From positions 18,022,357 through 18,086,356 of the forward strand of contig NC_061789.1 of NCBI RefSeq assembly GCF_022458985.1: DNA of 64,000 bases. The letters run 5' to 3'. Below are positions 44,701-59,700 of the stretch, in pieces; positions within the stretch are counted from its first letter, which is position 1; each line of letters opens with the position of its first letter. The DNA is from Mugil cephalus (taxonomy: Eukaryota; Chordata; Actinopteri; Mugiliformes; Mugilidae). Both the position numbers and the translations under genes were made by a program. The notes below the pieces were generated by a model that was not told the DNA's origin, did no database searches, and was given only the letters and a program-made list of their open reading frames with translations.

Positions 44701-47700
44701 CGTATGCCGTCAGAGAAAGAGTTCATTAAGTGCTGGGATGCTGGAGGAAGTTTCGTAGACAAGGCTACGCTAGCAGCTTTCATTTAGCTATTTAGTACTC
44801 AGCTTCAGTCAGCTTCACTGACTGCAGTCTCTTGCTTTGTTTTCTGCTCATCCTTTCTGTTTCTGTCTTTTTTCATTTGCAAAGGAGTACTGAAATACTG
44901 CAGAATATTTATACTGTGGATGACTTAGACTTAGACAGAGTTTAATGATGCACGAGGGAAATTACTTGGTCACAGTGGCTTAGCACATCAAAGAAATATT
45001 CTTAAAAACCACAAGTAAAAAGAAAGATAAGATAAAAAATATGTATTATTTTATATTTATATATACAGTTTGTATTTCATGTATTACCTTTACCTTTACA
45101 CCTGACCTCAAGCTGTTACTAGAGACTGCTGCCAAACAAAATTTCATGCACACGATGGGATTTAATGAGCAGAGCTGTTCAGACGAGGGCTCCCTAGTGA
45201 ATTCAGCACGTTCTCATTGCTGTGGTTAAAGTCTGTCTGTTCTTATCGGTCTGGTCACCATTTTCTTGTGTTTTATAGCGTGAATTAGCGATTAATTGGT
45301 CTGAAAAGTAATCGATAAGGACATTCATTTCATTGACGACGGGTAGGCATCGCTCTGACAGCCTTTTAATACAAGGGAGGCTCCCAGCTGTCTTTGCTTG
45401 TATTTTTATGCAGTGTTCCATCCAGATCTGGGTTGACTTGCATTAGGAGTGACGCGAATAAAAATCCTTCCACGAGTCCCGCTGCTCTACTTTCAGTGTT
45501 TTCGGATATACTGCCGCCTGGCTGACTGAGAAACTTCAAAGCCACCTGAACGGGTAGTTTTGTCTCAGAAGCAGCTGGGAAGTTTCGGGCATATTTAAAG
45601 GCTCACAGAAGGATCAACATGCTCGACCCTTTCATGATCGTGACAGTGAACTGGCAGTAAACAAGCCCATCGTATTGTAAAATGGATGGTTCTTCAACAA
45701 GAGCAGGGTGGGTGATTACATCTGATTACACTATACGGAGCCGTTTTTAACTTGTAGTGAGCCACTGAGCGAGCAAAAACTACTTCTGAGAAACACAACC
45801 GCAGAGGCTGAGTGCAAGGAGAGGGGCGTGTCGGTTGCCTCCTCTAGATTACAGGGATTTTTATGGAGCCCTTGATGAGACTCTATTGTGTCTGTGTCCA
45901 TAAAAACAGAACAGGAGGTTTGAGGGGTTTTAGCTGAGAGGTAGGAAACAAAGAATCTGAGCAGACTGATTTACCCGCACATGAGAGAGTCATGTTTTCT
46001 AACCAGACGCCCAGTGGTCTTTCCCCGGCTAACCGACTTCCTGGCCTCTCACCGAAGCCTGCCGAGCAGGAATGCCAAGGCTCTCACTTTGTGTCTTCAA
46101 TCTCAAGTTGAGGGTGAAGAAGTTTATGTTGGCTTTATTACTGAAGATTATTTAAATTTTCTGACCCGTGCATTTTTCTTTCTCCCACCCTCACACTTCA
46201 TACCCTCTGCTATGGATAAGGACATCCTACACCGATCTCTTCCCCTTTCATGATAATAGAGAACCTTAAAGAGAAAAAGGAATGAAAGGAAACCGTGTAT
46301 ATTTTGGGAAAGGGTGCTTGGTTTCGTTTCCCGAAAGTCTACTCACTGAGGCTGGTGCTCATTCATGCCGAATGAGTTAAGTTCAACACATTTTTTTTTC
46401 AATAACTCTATAATTACTTAACATTCTATTCATATTAAATAATTCAAATGTGAATAATGTAAGGCCCTGTGGGTAACGCTGCTCTGCAGGCGGCTATGGC
46501 TCCTCAGAGAGCCATTATAAGCAGCCTAATAGACATCAGTGGGCTGAAAAAAAAAAAAAACAGATTCAACCCCGAGGACCATTAAAGTTTGGTCAAAGTA
46601 ATCTAATTCAGACCTGTTAAAACTGTAAATCGTTTACATGAGTCAGCTATGTCACCTTAAAGAGCCTAATGACAAATATCTCAGTGTATAGCAATCAGCC
46701 ACACAGGCCAGCTGTGGCTCTCTCTGTAGTCACAACCAGCTGTACAAAACTGCAGTGAACCAGGTGAGAGGTAAATCCATGCTGAACTCTGGAAGAGGGG
46801 TAAATTCCTGACACCTCAGGGGGTGGTGAGGTACTTCAAACGTGATCGCTAACGTTGCATTAAAAACATGTGCAGCCACTTCTCATTTCATTGCAAGTTA
46901 ATTATTTCCTCTTGGGAGCTTTGCTGTATATCTTCACAGACTATGTTGGGGGTTAATAGCTACACTAGCTCTAGACCTAACCCAGCAGCACATCCATTAA
47001 TGGAGATATTGATCCAGACCCTGACCGCTCCACTTGCCACATTGACTTACGTGAAACTCCGCTGTCACCGGCGTTATTGACTGCTGCGTTTTTGTTTAAC
47101 CGTCTTTTCACAGCGCCAGTGGAGTCCGACGAGTTTAGCTTCTTCCTTGAGGGTGCCGATGCGTGCCTGGGGGTGCAGGACCACTCCCTTTCCCTGTCGC
47201 ACTCCTGCGAGGAACCCAACCAGCGCTGGAAGTGGGTGACCCGGGGGCGCTTGTTCAACCTGGGCTCCTCGCTGTGCCTGGGCGTGACCACTGGCAACTA
47301 CACCTCCCGGCGAGACAAGTCTCCTCTCGGCGTGTACACCTGCGACCGCGAGCCCCCCAGAGTACGCTGGACCTGGAACTGTGCGCAGGTGCTGGAAAAC
47401 CTCAACGGCTACATTGCGTTGACCTCGTTTTCAAACTCCTCCATACCCTCCTCAGCCACCAAGTTCAAATGGAGACTATACGGTAACACGCAAGATCCTT
47501 GCAAAATATATCAAGGTAGGTAGAGTCATATCTAAACAAGCTCTGCTTTGCTTGTGTTCTTCACATTTGTGGTTAAACTCAATCTGTGTTTTTGTATATT
47601 TGAAATATATGGTTACGATATAACTAAAACCGCAAATTGAGCAACTGAAAAAAGGTATGGATGAAATAGAACGTGGTCATATTTTCATCTGATTCACAAC

Positions 47701-50700
47701 TATGGGTGAAGACAAAGTGCTGTGTGGAAGGTTTTACTGAACACACCCACTGAAAAGCAAGTAAACCCCTGGAATTAATAACTGGCCGAGCCACCTTTGG
47801 CCGGACTGACCTAAAGTAAACAGTTCTAGTGACTGTGCATCAGAGTTGCACAATGATCAGGAGGAATTCTGCACCATTTTTTCCGCTTTAAAACAGCTTC
47901 AGCTCAGACATGTTGTTGGGACGTCTTGTGCGGCCGGATGCTCTCGTGAAGCCCATTCCACGGTATTTCTGTTGGATTAAGTCTAGGCTTTTACTAGGCC
48001 GGTACAAAGGGGAGTTCTCTTTATTTCTTCTTGTTTGAAGTAGAGCTACCTTGATGTCTGGGCTCATTTTTCTGCTGAATCACACAACTGCTGATCTTCA
48101 GGTGGTGAACGGACACCTCGGCTTTATCTTGGAAGACGCCGCAAATGTCAGAAGAATCCAGTGTTCTGGGTCCTGAGGAGATTTGTGCAAAGCACAGCTC
48201 TGACAGTTCTCCTCTCACTGACTGAACTCCCGTTGTCAAATAGCCCTAAGTCATAAGACCAGGAGTGCACGTGTTTTCTCCAGCCTAAATTGTGAATGTT
48301 TGCGAGATTTATTCACATCCTCACCATCTGCGTGCTGTTGTGCTTGTTCAATTCGATAAAGATCTATGAAATGGGATCATTTTGCGAAGGCTGCATGTGG
48401 ACTGAACATTTCCACCAAAGACACCTGTAGTGGTCCTGTGAGCTGCTCCGTCACTGCTGGTTTTCTGCGTGGCATTCTGTGTGGCACATAGACTTACTGT
48501 TGTGTATTCCACATCTGTGTCCCATCAAATGGATATAGAAAAATGTTGCTTTTAGGGAATGTTTGTGGGCAAGTGGCTGCCTGTCAGGATCCCAAGGAAA
48601 ACATTGCCGGTGTTTGTAACCTCCAGTAAATACACAAAGCTGTCCTTGCACTCATGTATATTTGTATTTATATGTAGTTTTCAGTCCAAATGTAATCTAA
48701 CCATCGTGGTTCCCAGTTAAGCCTCATTTCCGCTTTCCAGTGTCAATTGTTGTTCACTGACAAACTATACTGCAAGGCTCACTGAGCCGTACGGGGCTGC
48801 AGTTAATGGGCTCTGCTCGACTGCAATTAAAACCAGATCAGCCATAAATGTGAGACCAGAAATTCTCCCCTTTCCTTGACGTCCCCTCCGCTCAGGCCGT
48901 TTCACTTTTATGTGGCGGCAGAACTGGGTGCACTGACATTTTTAACTTTCAAGCGCCAGTCTTCACAAGTTTGAGCCCACTGTTGGAGAGGAATGCTTCT
49001 GACATTAGTCAGCCGATGAGCAGCCAGTCAGTCAGCCAGTGGTGGAGCAGAAAGGGAAAGCAGGGAGGGAGCTTCCCAAATCTTTTCCTCCCTCGTTTAA
49101 CATGTCTGCCCTACTTTCCAGCGGCCTAACGTGTTTTGGTAACACTACAGATCCAGCCTCTCACTCTGTCCCTGTTGCCCTTTTTCCCCCCACATTATAC
49201 TATACTTATGGAATGTTGAATGGCACTAGGGTATTTGTAGTAAAAATAAAAATGTGGTAAAATTACCCAAAAAAATGCCTGTGATACCTTAAGGGGTCTG
49301 CTTTGGAATATAAATGTTTAATTGTGTTTTTCTGTCTAATATCCAAGCTCCTGTGTTGAAGATAAAAGCTGCTTAACTTAAAAAAAAACAAAAACAAAAA
49401 CAAAAAAACAGACTATTTTTGTGTATTTGCGCTTCCTGCTGCTGACCACGGTTTGACTTTCTGCCTGTAACATCATCCTCTGTTTTCACCACGTGTTTGA
49501 TTGTACAAGCTGCTGAGAAAACATATAAGGTATTTCGGTTCAGCAGAGTTCACAGACATAGGAGGAACACGAGGGCGAACACAAGGAAGGCCTGTCTCTG
49601 CTGCCGCACGCGGCCATTTAAAGCCCTAACGTCTGTCTGTTCCGCAGAGATCTACACGATCCAGGGGAACTCGCATGGCCGACCCTGCTACTTGCCCTTC
49701 CTCTATGACGGCCAGTGGTTCCACAACTGTACCAGCATCGGGCGGGAGGACGGTCACCTGTGGTGCGCCACCACCTTTGATTACGGCAAGGATGAGCGTT
49801 GGGGTTTCTGTCCCGTCAAGAGTAAGCTACCACCTCACATGTCATGTCACTCACTCGCTGCCAATTATTAATTTGCCATCCGGTCTAACCGTATTTCTTT
49901 CTTGCCCCTTCCCCTCGCTGCCAGGCGCCACCTGTGAGACCTTCTGGGATACTGACTCGCTGACAGACAGCTGTTACCAGTTTAACTTTCAGTCCACGCT
50001 GTCTTGGAGCGAGGCTCGGATCAGTTGCCAGCAGCAGGGGGCAGATCTGCTGAGCATCACCAAGCTGCATGAGCAGACCTACATCAACGGTGAGTTTTTT
50101 TTTTTTTTCTTGTTTCACGTATACACTGAGAAATAGCAGTTAAATAAACCGCCAACATTTACATGAGAAAACAAACACTTTGCTGCACTTTCTGCTACAC
50201 GCGAAAAACAAAACCCCAGTTTAATTTAGATGTTTTTGAGATTTCTGCGATTATTTCCCTGGCTGTGGTTCCAAAAACCTTTCCCATTTATACTACTCCT
50301 ACAATCATTACCTATCAAAACCTTCAGATTCTTTATTTCTTGTCCGTCTACCAGGCTTTAGTTACACAGATTGCCTGTGAGAAGCATAAATAACTCAGCA
50401 GCTGTGAAATTTGCTGTGCAGCTGCATATTGAGCACACAACGCAGACGGAACTATTACGCATTCCCAACAGGAATATCTGATTTTCGGAGAGTATTTACC
50501 CCGCTGTCAATTTCAGGCCGCGCTGACTCTGTTCTTACATAACTATTCCGTAACTGACCTAATACAGTGGGGACCGTTAAAGTGCCTGCCGACCGGACAC
50601 ACTGTTAACTCCACGCCAAGCACACCATGGATGTGTTGTGTTTTTAAGACTTCTTTGACAAAGTGCACATGCAATCTTGTGTAAGAAAGGTGTTGTCTTG

Positions 50701-53700
50701 CTGTCATAGGTTTACTGACCGGCTACACTGCCGCTTTGTGGATTGGCCTCAACGACCTGGACATCCACGGAGGTTGGCAGTGGTCCGACTCCTCGCCACT
50801 GAAGTATCTCAACTGGGAGCCAGGTTAGCCTGTAAAAACAGTCCGAGCTTGTCTGTCTTTTTAAAGCTTCTAGTGTGAGTGCTCTTTTTTTTTCTGCACA
50901 GGTTTTATTTCCCACAGAGGGCTGAGCAAGCATGCACACACATTTTTAGCAACCTTTCGACTCTCAGTTCAAACGGCGACTTGGCGGCTCCCCAGCACCG
51001 CCACAGTATTTTATACTGTAGAGTATTTGAGGATTGGCATCTTGGCATGAGCGATTTCCTGAAGAGTTTGTCTTTTCTTACTCAACTCCAGAGCAGCCAA
51101 ATCACGCCGACGAGGAGAACTGCGCCGTGATAAGAACTGAGTCATCGGGTCGTTGGCAAAACCGCGATTGCTCTGTGGCTCTGCCATATGTTTGTAAGAA
51201 GAGGCCCAATGCCACCATGGACCCTTTCACCACTGGTCAGTGAATACATCTTTGGATCATTCTATTAAAGTGAAATGCAGCGCATCTGATGGGTTTCGTC
51301 TCTTTGCTTTCACAGATTCGTGGGCAGATAATGATAAATACGAATGCGATGTGGGCTGGCAGGCCTTCCAGGCTGGATGCTACAAGGTGACTTCAGATAA
51401 GATTGACTGGGATGCAGCTCAGAAAACGTGCCAGAAGATGGAGGCCAACCTGGTCAGCATCCACACTCTACCTGAGCTGGAGTTCATCCTGCGCAACCTG
51501 AAGAAAGGTCAGCCGGAAGAGAAATTCCTTCTTTTCCATCCTCGCTCTGTCCTTTCGCTGTTTCTGAAGTGTCCGCCTTGCCCGTCGGTCTTAAGCGGCG
51601 CATTTGTAGCGCGATTGTTCCCATAGGTCATTGCCTGCGCTGCGAGGCTCCCAAGAGTGGCTGAAGTTAATGAATGAAACTGACATTTTGGCAGATATAT
51701 TCTCGCAGATTTTGACATTTATTGTAGAAAATGTAAAAGAAAAGAGCATCACGCTCAACCGAGGCCTAACACAGAGATCAGCAGTGCGTGCAGCTAATGT
51801 TAAGTCCGGGAGGTTCAAAAAGAGTTCACTCAAATCTGTCAGAACAATCCTCAAAGTTTTTTTTTGTGTGTGTCTTAAAAGGGGGTAAATTAGTCCCAAG
51901 TGGTTCACCTCAGTGTGCATTCTTAAGTTAAATATAATTAAAGGAGCATATTGATAGATTTGACTATGTCTTCTTAATATTTTCCTAAGTAATATGCTCG
52001 AAACCTTCACATTAAGCTGAAGTGATGCAGAAGCCTGACAGTTGTACCCTGTTCCCCCTCCTTTCTTCCAAAACATGAAAAGATGAAACTTTTCTTTCGT
52101 CATGGTAGTAGTGCAACATTATTACTGAACTTCACTGAAAGGGCCTTATTTCCTCGTTCATCTATCTGTTTCTTCTTTTCAGATATCGAGCAGCTGTGGA
52201 TAGGGCTCCACGACACTGACATGCAAATGGACTTCCAGTGGACCGACCACACGCCCGTCATCTTCACATACTGGCACCCCTTTGAACCCAATAACTTTCG
52301 CAACACCCAGGAAGATTGCGTCTCCATCTGGGGACCTGTGAGTGCCCTCCCCACCCCCGCACCCTCACCCTCACCCTGACCCCTGAATCCCGTGGTCTTA
52401 GTCAGCGCACAGTAACGGACTCTCACTGCCTCCTCCTCCGTTTGTATATATTTACCAGCTGCGCTCTCTCTCTCTGTTTGTGTCTCGCCATTATGTCCAG
52501 GAGGGCCGCTGGGATGACAGCCCTTGTAATCTGACTCTCGCCTCCATCTGCAAGAAGCCGGGAACAAAGAGTGCTGGGAAGCCACAGCACCAAGACTGCG
52601 AACAAGTATTACCGCTTTTCTCTCTTTGCGTTCGGTGCTGCATCCTTCAGTTTCTCCTTGGGATTTACTTTTTATGTTTCAATCGCTGACCTTTTGAGAT
52701 TTTTTTTTTCTCCTCCATGTGTTTCATTGGAGCCTCAGTCTCCAGCTGCTGACAGGCTTATTATACTGAATGTTTCAGCCTTTGACCTCTTTTATCCCAG
52801 CGCTCCCTTCATTCTGTCACCCTTCCACTGGTGCTATGCCCCCCCCCAGGACTGCAGCTGTAATATAAATCACCTTGTTTTCAGCTGAGTTACCAGACAA
52901 AGTCAACCCAAACTCTTTTCATAACAAAGAAAAAAAAAATAGCATTTTAGAACATTTTGTGCGTGCATTCACCAACGATTTCTTTCTGCGATTATTCTGC
53001 TTATGACTTAGATAAGACTTTAAGCCTCTCAGACCTGACAGTCAAATGAAACATGAGAATCTTCCCGGTCAATCTACTGCATTTAGCTTGTCTTCGTGCT
53101 TGACACAGTGAACGGCGATAGCCAGCAAAGAAAGTGTCTCTGCATCTCCGCGCCCTTTGGCGGCAGATTCTGAATATAGTTTTCGCTCTACATTGATTTA
53201 TGATGTAAATGATCTAAAACTAGGGGGTCGTGCCGCTTCTCAGCTGTCACATTCAACAAAGATCTCTGTATGGACGGGCCATTTGTTTGGTGTAATGACT
53301 CTTTAGCCCTCTCTGGGGGGTGGGGGGTGGGGGGGCTTAATGCGACAGGGGTCATTTGGCATGGCACGCGTTGCAGGGCCCTATGGCGTTTCCCTTTGTC
53401 TCGAGCAGATGAGCTCACTTCGCGCAACATGTGAAACAACAATATGGAGCCTGCGGACTCCAGCAACTTTCTCAACCCATTTACCCCATCTAGTGCTGGC
53501 CTCGTTGCTCAAGGCATCTAATGGATATTATAAAGCTGTCATTTTAACTTTGTACAGTGTCTGTTTGATAGTGTTTTAATCATCAGCGGGACTCAGTTGC
53601 TTCATGTGTTAATAAGACAGATGATAAAACATATATTTAGTGCCAGAGGCGGTTTGAGGTGTGAGCATCTGTTTAGGCCTCTGTGCATTTATGGTGGTTA

Positions 53701-56700
53701 TTAAATGAATCAAAGATTCCAATTCAGTACCCCAGCTGTCCCCCCAAGGAAATTAGAAAGGGCATCTGAAAGTGGCTGTTATTATATATATTTTTTTTTA
53801 GTTTGAAATGATAGAGTGGACATGATGTGACATGTCTCAACTCATTTTTTATCCAGCCTACGATCGTTGTACCGTTTTAGTTCACTCTCACCACCCTCAT
53901 AACATTGTTTTGCAGGAAAACACTCTGAAATATATGCTTAGCTGGGAGCGTTTAGTGGCTAAAGAGTCAGATATCTCCCTCAGGGGTTGGTGGAGACCAA
54001 AACCAGAGCTAAACTTATCTTAAAGAAGAGTCACTATTAGGCTTACTGCAGTAAAGTTGTTATATATTTTTTAAGACTTTCACGAGCAAGATTTATCCGT
54101 TTTGCTCCTCTGGTTCACAGAGGAACGTAGGTCAGTGCAGTTCTTTGGTTTTTGTCAGCGTTTTGTGTGATGGAGTCAAAGTAAGGAGAACAAGTCTGTG
54201 CTGCCTAAATTCAAATGAATGAATGTATTAATTATATTATATGTGTAAATTACAACCTAACTTGAATTGCACACGAGTTGAAATGCATCCAGCATGTGTC
54301 CCTTTTGGAACATGCCATCAGCTGTGCGTTGTTTTGACTGCGTCGCAGGCGGAGGGAGGGTAGGGGAGCGTGTTACGGAGACATGAGCTTCCACAGATTA
54401 GGTCTCTCAAGCAGCTGTAGTGTTTGAGGTTTCTGTCTACATGCCAAATGTGGTTGTGCAAAAAGAAAAAAAAAATAAGCCTGGGGTTGAGTTTACGCAC
54501 ACAAAGATGCATGTGAGCTATCTTTTACTTTGATTCTCACGCAAAAAAAAATCTCACCCCTCGCCGGCTGCGCACGTCCACCGCGGCAATACATGAGCCG
54601 GCAGGAGGGGCCAGAGCTGGGGAGGGAAAGTCTTCTCAGTATGTCTAGCGGTCAGTTTTTAGAAGTGGATTCATTTGGGTTCGAGCTTTTTCATCCAAAG
54701 AGGAGGGATGTTACTAAATCTTTATGATTTTGCCAGTTTTGTCTGGGAGCTGCTGTAGTGCATTAGACACATTTGAAACCTGTGCATTTGTATACATGTG
54801 TGTCAGTAAGCACATTTAAAGAGTTGCGCACACTGAAGATGTGTTCCTCTCCTCTCAGGGGTGGAAGTGGCACAATCCAGCCTGTTACTGGGTGGGAGAA
54901 GACCTGCTCACCTTTGATGAGGCCAGAAAGTCCTGTGAAGACAACAAAGCCGCTCTTGTCACCATTACTAATAGGTGCACACACACACACACACACACAC
55001 ACTGATTGAAGGAGATCACAGCGTGTTTTTGTCCCTAAACGTCTAATTTCATGTGTAAAGGTTCGACCAGGCCTTCGCCTACAGCCTGCTGTGGGGCCGC
55101 ACCGGAGATTCCTTTTGGATCGGGCTCCATGACCAGAGCAGCCAGGGCTCCTTCCACTGGCTCAGTGGAGATGAGGTGTCCTACACCAACTGGAATCGAG
55201 ACGAGCCTGGTAGGATACACATTTGAATGAGTGTGTGAGCGGTTTTGGCTCGCGAAGTAGAACCAGTATAACAGTCAGAGTTTTTATTTCTTTTGAAATC
55301 CAACTAATTATTTTCAGTATTAATTAAATTCATTGGATAATTTATATATTTGCTGCAGCATATTCATTTTATTCTGTTGTTTTTGTGGATCTCGCAATTC
55401 TTTATTCCTTCTGCTGTGATGAGTTCACTTCCTTGAGGGGATATTAAAGTTTAATCTGATCTGTAGACGCGGATTTGCAGTTGCCTGAAACATGACGCCC
55501 ATTAATCTCAGCCAATTTTGGATTTAACCTGCAAAGGAGAAAATGGATTGGTCCCAAGTTGTCGTTTTATTCGTCTGCCAAAGTACACATCCTCAAAGAT
55601 TGATTTGGCTCCAAAGCTCCAAAGCTTTGCTTCGCAGACAATCTGCTTGTCTAAGAGCATTTTCAGACGGTGTATGCCAGTTTTAATTTAACGCATTCCA
55701 TTTTGGACTACATGTAAAAATAATAAATCATGTCATAGTTCTGGCGTCAAACACGTAGTCATTCCGGTAGCACGTGGAAACCGAAGAGGATTCTACTTTT
55801 GTTCTAAAATACTGTTTTGGAATTCAGATTCATGGCAGCCATAATTTCGAAACCAAACCTAGAGACGTGGCCGCAGAACAGCTGGGGGCGTCGTCTGGCT
55901 CTAGATTCACTGATGGATACCGAGATATGAACTGGCTGACCTTTCCTTAGATCAAAGCAAAATGATGCCTGTGTTTTGAAAAAAAAAGGAAAAAAAAAGT
56001 GAAATTCAGTATCAGACTCTCCTAATTACCGTCTAAGAACCGTGTTAACACATTTTCACCCGTTTCCGCGTGTTTCATCACTACTGCTGCTTCTCTTTCT
56101 TTCCCCTCACCTGCTTTTCACCCCGCATCTATTTCAGTCAGCATCCGCGGCGGCTGCGTCACCATGGCGACCGGCCATGCAATAGGTCTGTGGGAGGTGA
56201 AGGAGTGTGCATCATCAAAGGCAAAATTCATCTGCCGCCAGACCCAGGACGCTTCCCTGAGCCCCGATCCCCCCGTCCCTCACCCCACACCAAGCCTCAG
56301 CGGCTCCTGTCCCACTGGCTGGAAGAGCAACAGCGACCTGCGCTACTGCTATAAGGTTCATCTCGGAAAAGATAAAAAAGCTCTTAGAGTGCAGAGCAGA
56401 TATTTAGGATCCATGTTCAGTTCTTGACAGTTATGACACTCCCTAATTTTAACGCCAGCCTCATCACCCCTCTCCAGGTGTTCCATTACTCCCAGAGTGA
56501 CCAGAAGCAGAGTTGGCTGCAAGCTCACCTGTTCTGCCGGAAACATGGAGCCAACCTGCTGAGCATCAGCGGCGCAGAGGAGGAGCACTTTGTCCTGCAG
56601 GTCCTCCATGAGGCATTTGGGTGGGTGTGGATGTCTCACCAGCTGACGTGTGATGATAATGGTGATGATAATGATTGTAATAATGGTCATGGTGGTGGTG

Positions 56701-59700
56701 GTTGATGATGTGGCCCACAGGGAGTCAGAGGAGCATGAGCAGCACTGGTTTTGGATCGGACTGAACCGCAGGAACCCCATGGATAATGGCAGCTGGAAGT
56801 GGAGTGACGGACTGGCTGTGAGTAATGACAGGATACAAGCCCACCTGTGTACTAGCAGATGCTAATAAATTATTTTTGAAAGGCAATCTGTTCACTCTTT
56901 GCCTGTGTCCCAGTTAACATACCAGAACTTTGGGCGCTACTACTACAACATTCGGCAGTGTGTTGCAGCAGACCTGGGCACTATGACCTGGCTGGCCATG
57001 CACTGTGACTCTCAGTTAGACTGGATCTGCAAGATCCCCAGAGGTACAACAGCACTGGATGTTTCTCTCTTTTTCTCTCTGATGGATATGTGTTATTTAA
57101 TCGCTTTTCTCCTGTTTGTGTGTTTTTAGGTAGTGTTGAGCAGACACCAGAAATCACCGAAGGTGCGTCCTATTTCTTAAGCTTTCTTTTTTATATATCA
57201 TTTACACTGAAGTGATATATTGAACTAAATGATACATCCTCTCTTATCTCCCTTCTGTCAGGCACTAGTTCACCAGAATGGATAGGCTTCCAGGAGGCGG
57301 AGTATAAATTTTTTGACCACCGCACCACTTGGGATCAAGCCCAGAGGATTTGCTCCTGGTTTGATTCCTCCCTGGCGTCCGTCCACTCAGCTGAGGAGGA
57401 GGCTTTCCTGGCCAACACTTTGCGCAAGGCACGGTGCACTTTGTCAAAAATGTTCATTATCATTCGTAGGAGTTGATCTAATATGATTACCATTGTGTCT
57501 GCAACCAGTCAGCTTTATCAGGACCGAACCATGGAAAATACCTCACAGGCTATGTGTAACTAATTATGGTGTTTGCGTGGCAACCGCAACGCAGAACTAC
57601 CATTCATGAGTATGTAACTACATATTTAGAGAGGCGTTGTGGTATAAACCTGCACTTCTTATTGTCTATAGAAATGTCTATAGAAATTTCACAGTTTCTC
57701 TCTCACCCTCAGATGGTCAAGGTGGAGGGGGACAACTGGTGGCTCGGACTTCACACGTACGAAAACGACGGCCGCTTCCACTGGTCCGACCATTCTGTGC
57801 TCAATTACGTGTCCTGGGCCCTCGGGAGGCCGCATCCGCTCAGCCGTGATCGCAGATGCATTCACATATCCGCCAGCAAAGGTAGGAACCTTAACGGCCT
57901 TAACGGAGTAAATCAAATGGCGTGCGCTTAGACTGAGTTTTTCACATGCGAACAGGGGATTGGGCCGATCAGAAGTGCCACTCTGACCTGCCCTACATCT
58001 GTAAGAGAGTCAATGTCACAGGGACCATTCCTCCAACGCCGTCATCCCCCCACCCTCCAGCAGGCTGTGCAGATGGATGGTCTTCCTATCAGCATAATGT
58101 TAGGCCTGGATTTTACTACAACAAAGATTACAGTATGAAGACTAACCGTATGAAAACCTGAGTAATCTTTTTCTTATAGTGTTTCAGAATATTTGATCAG
58201 TCAAACCGCCTCACATGGTCTGCAGCCAAACTGAAATGTGAGGCGCAGAGAGGAGAGCTGGCAATGGTATCCAATCATTTGGAGCAAGGTAATTACAGCA
58301 GAATATATCAGCAGGTGGGTGGAGGAGCCTCTTCGTACCGTACATTCACGCTGTCATGCAACTCCCGTCTCTTCCTCACAGCTTTTATCACCACCTTGCT
58401 AACCAATGCCAGCATTGACCTTTGGGTGGGCCTGACATCGGACTCTAAAGGTCATTTCCAGTGGGCCAAGGCTGGGCTGCTCAGCTACACAAACTGGGCA
58501 CCTGGAGAGCCCCTCGACAACAGTGGACCACACCACAACAAAACGCCGGTACTCACAACACTCATTATACCCTTGTCATGTCGTTGCCATCGATCCGTTC
58601 CTGTCCTCATCATTTGCCTGTCCCCTCTCAGGGAAACTGCGTGGTAATGATTCATGGGAACCCACAGCAGAAAACTGGCATGTGGGCTTCCCGAGCCTGT
58701 GAGATGGAAAGTAATGGATTCATCTGCCAAAAGCCACAAGGTGTGATCCTCAGTAATAACCACAATGATGTCATTTAAGTTCAGATCGTTAAACACACAG
58801 AAGCGTGTTAGTAAATCATCGTATCTGCCCTCAGACAAAAGTCTCCCTCCGGCTCCGGCCCTCATTCCTGCCTCCCTGTCAAAGCCTTTTGAACTGGGTG
58901 GAGTGACGTATCGTGTGGTGGAGAAGCGCCTGGACTGGACCGGTGCCTTGCATCTTTGTGAATCTCTGAATGGGACCCTGGCTACAGTGAAGAATCCCTA
59001 CCAGCAGGGCTACCTCACGCTGCTCATGAACAGCCTGCGCAGACCGGCCTGGACTGCTGTCTACAGCTATGGAGTGAGCAAATTCACTTACAGATACCTC
59101 ATTATATTCCTCACTGCGAGAGGAAATGTGATGAAATGATTCCTCATGTGTTCAGGGACGAAGCTTCACCTGGCTGGGTAATGAAGAGGTGTCGTATTTT
59201 AATTGGAAAGATGGGAACCCCAATCAGATGGCTGGATGCGGTCACATGACCACCACGGGGCAGTGGACAATAACTTCGTGCGATGCTAAACTGGACGCGG
59301 CTATCTGCCAGATCGGCGGTACGTGTGTGACACTGCATTTTCTCGGGTAACATTTCAGGCGAGTGAACATTTAAACGTGTTCACACCTGTTTTTCCGCCT
59401 TGCAGACGGGCCTGCGGATCACCCGTGGATGTACCCCGGCCTGTGCCCTCAGACGCTGGGAGAGTGGGCGTGGGTGCCTTTCAGAAACAACTGTTACTCC
59501 TTTAACCTGCATAGCCTCCAGCTGCAGCAGGATGCGCGCGCATCCTGCAACAAAAGTATGGGACCTCCACCAGACAGCTGCACAGCTCTTTTGAAAACCA
59601 ATTAAATGCAACGCTCCTGACCTTCTCCACAGCAAATGTCATTGACAGAACACATCGATATGTCTAAATTTAGAAGTGTTTCATTGAGCCCCTGGCACCA

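Noticed and set aside
57434..57712. Ordinary GT donor for mrc2 exon 17
   Set aside because: It shifts the reading frame into the next exon and breaks the lectin fold sequence.
57695..57712. Upstream acceptor giving six extra residues in mrc2 exon 18
   Set aside because: It is in frame and possible as a minor form, but the shorter exon gives the exact spacing seen in human MRC2.
58485..58865. Minus-strand open frame opposite mrc2 exons
   Set aside because: It is a shadow of the lectin exons and has no similarity of its own.
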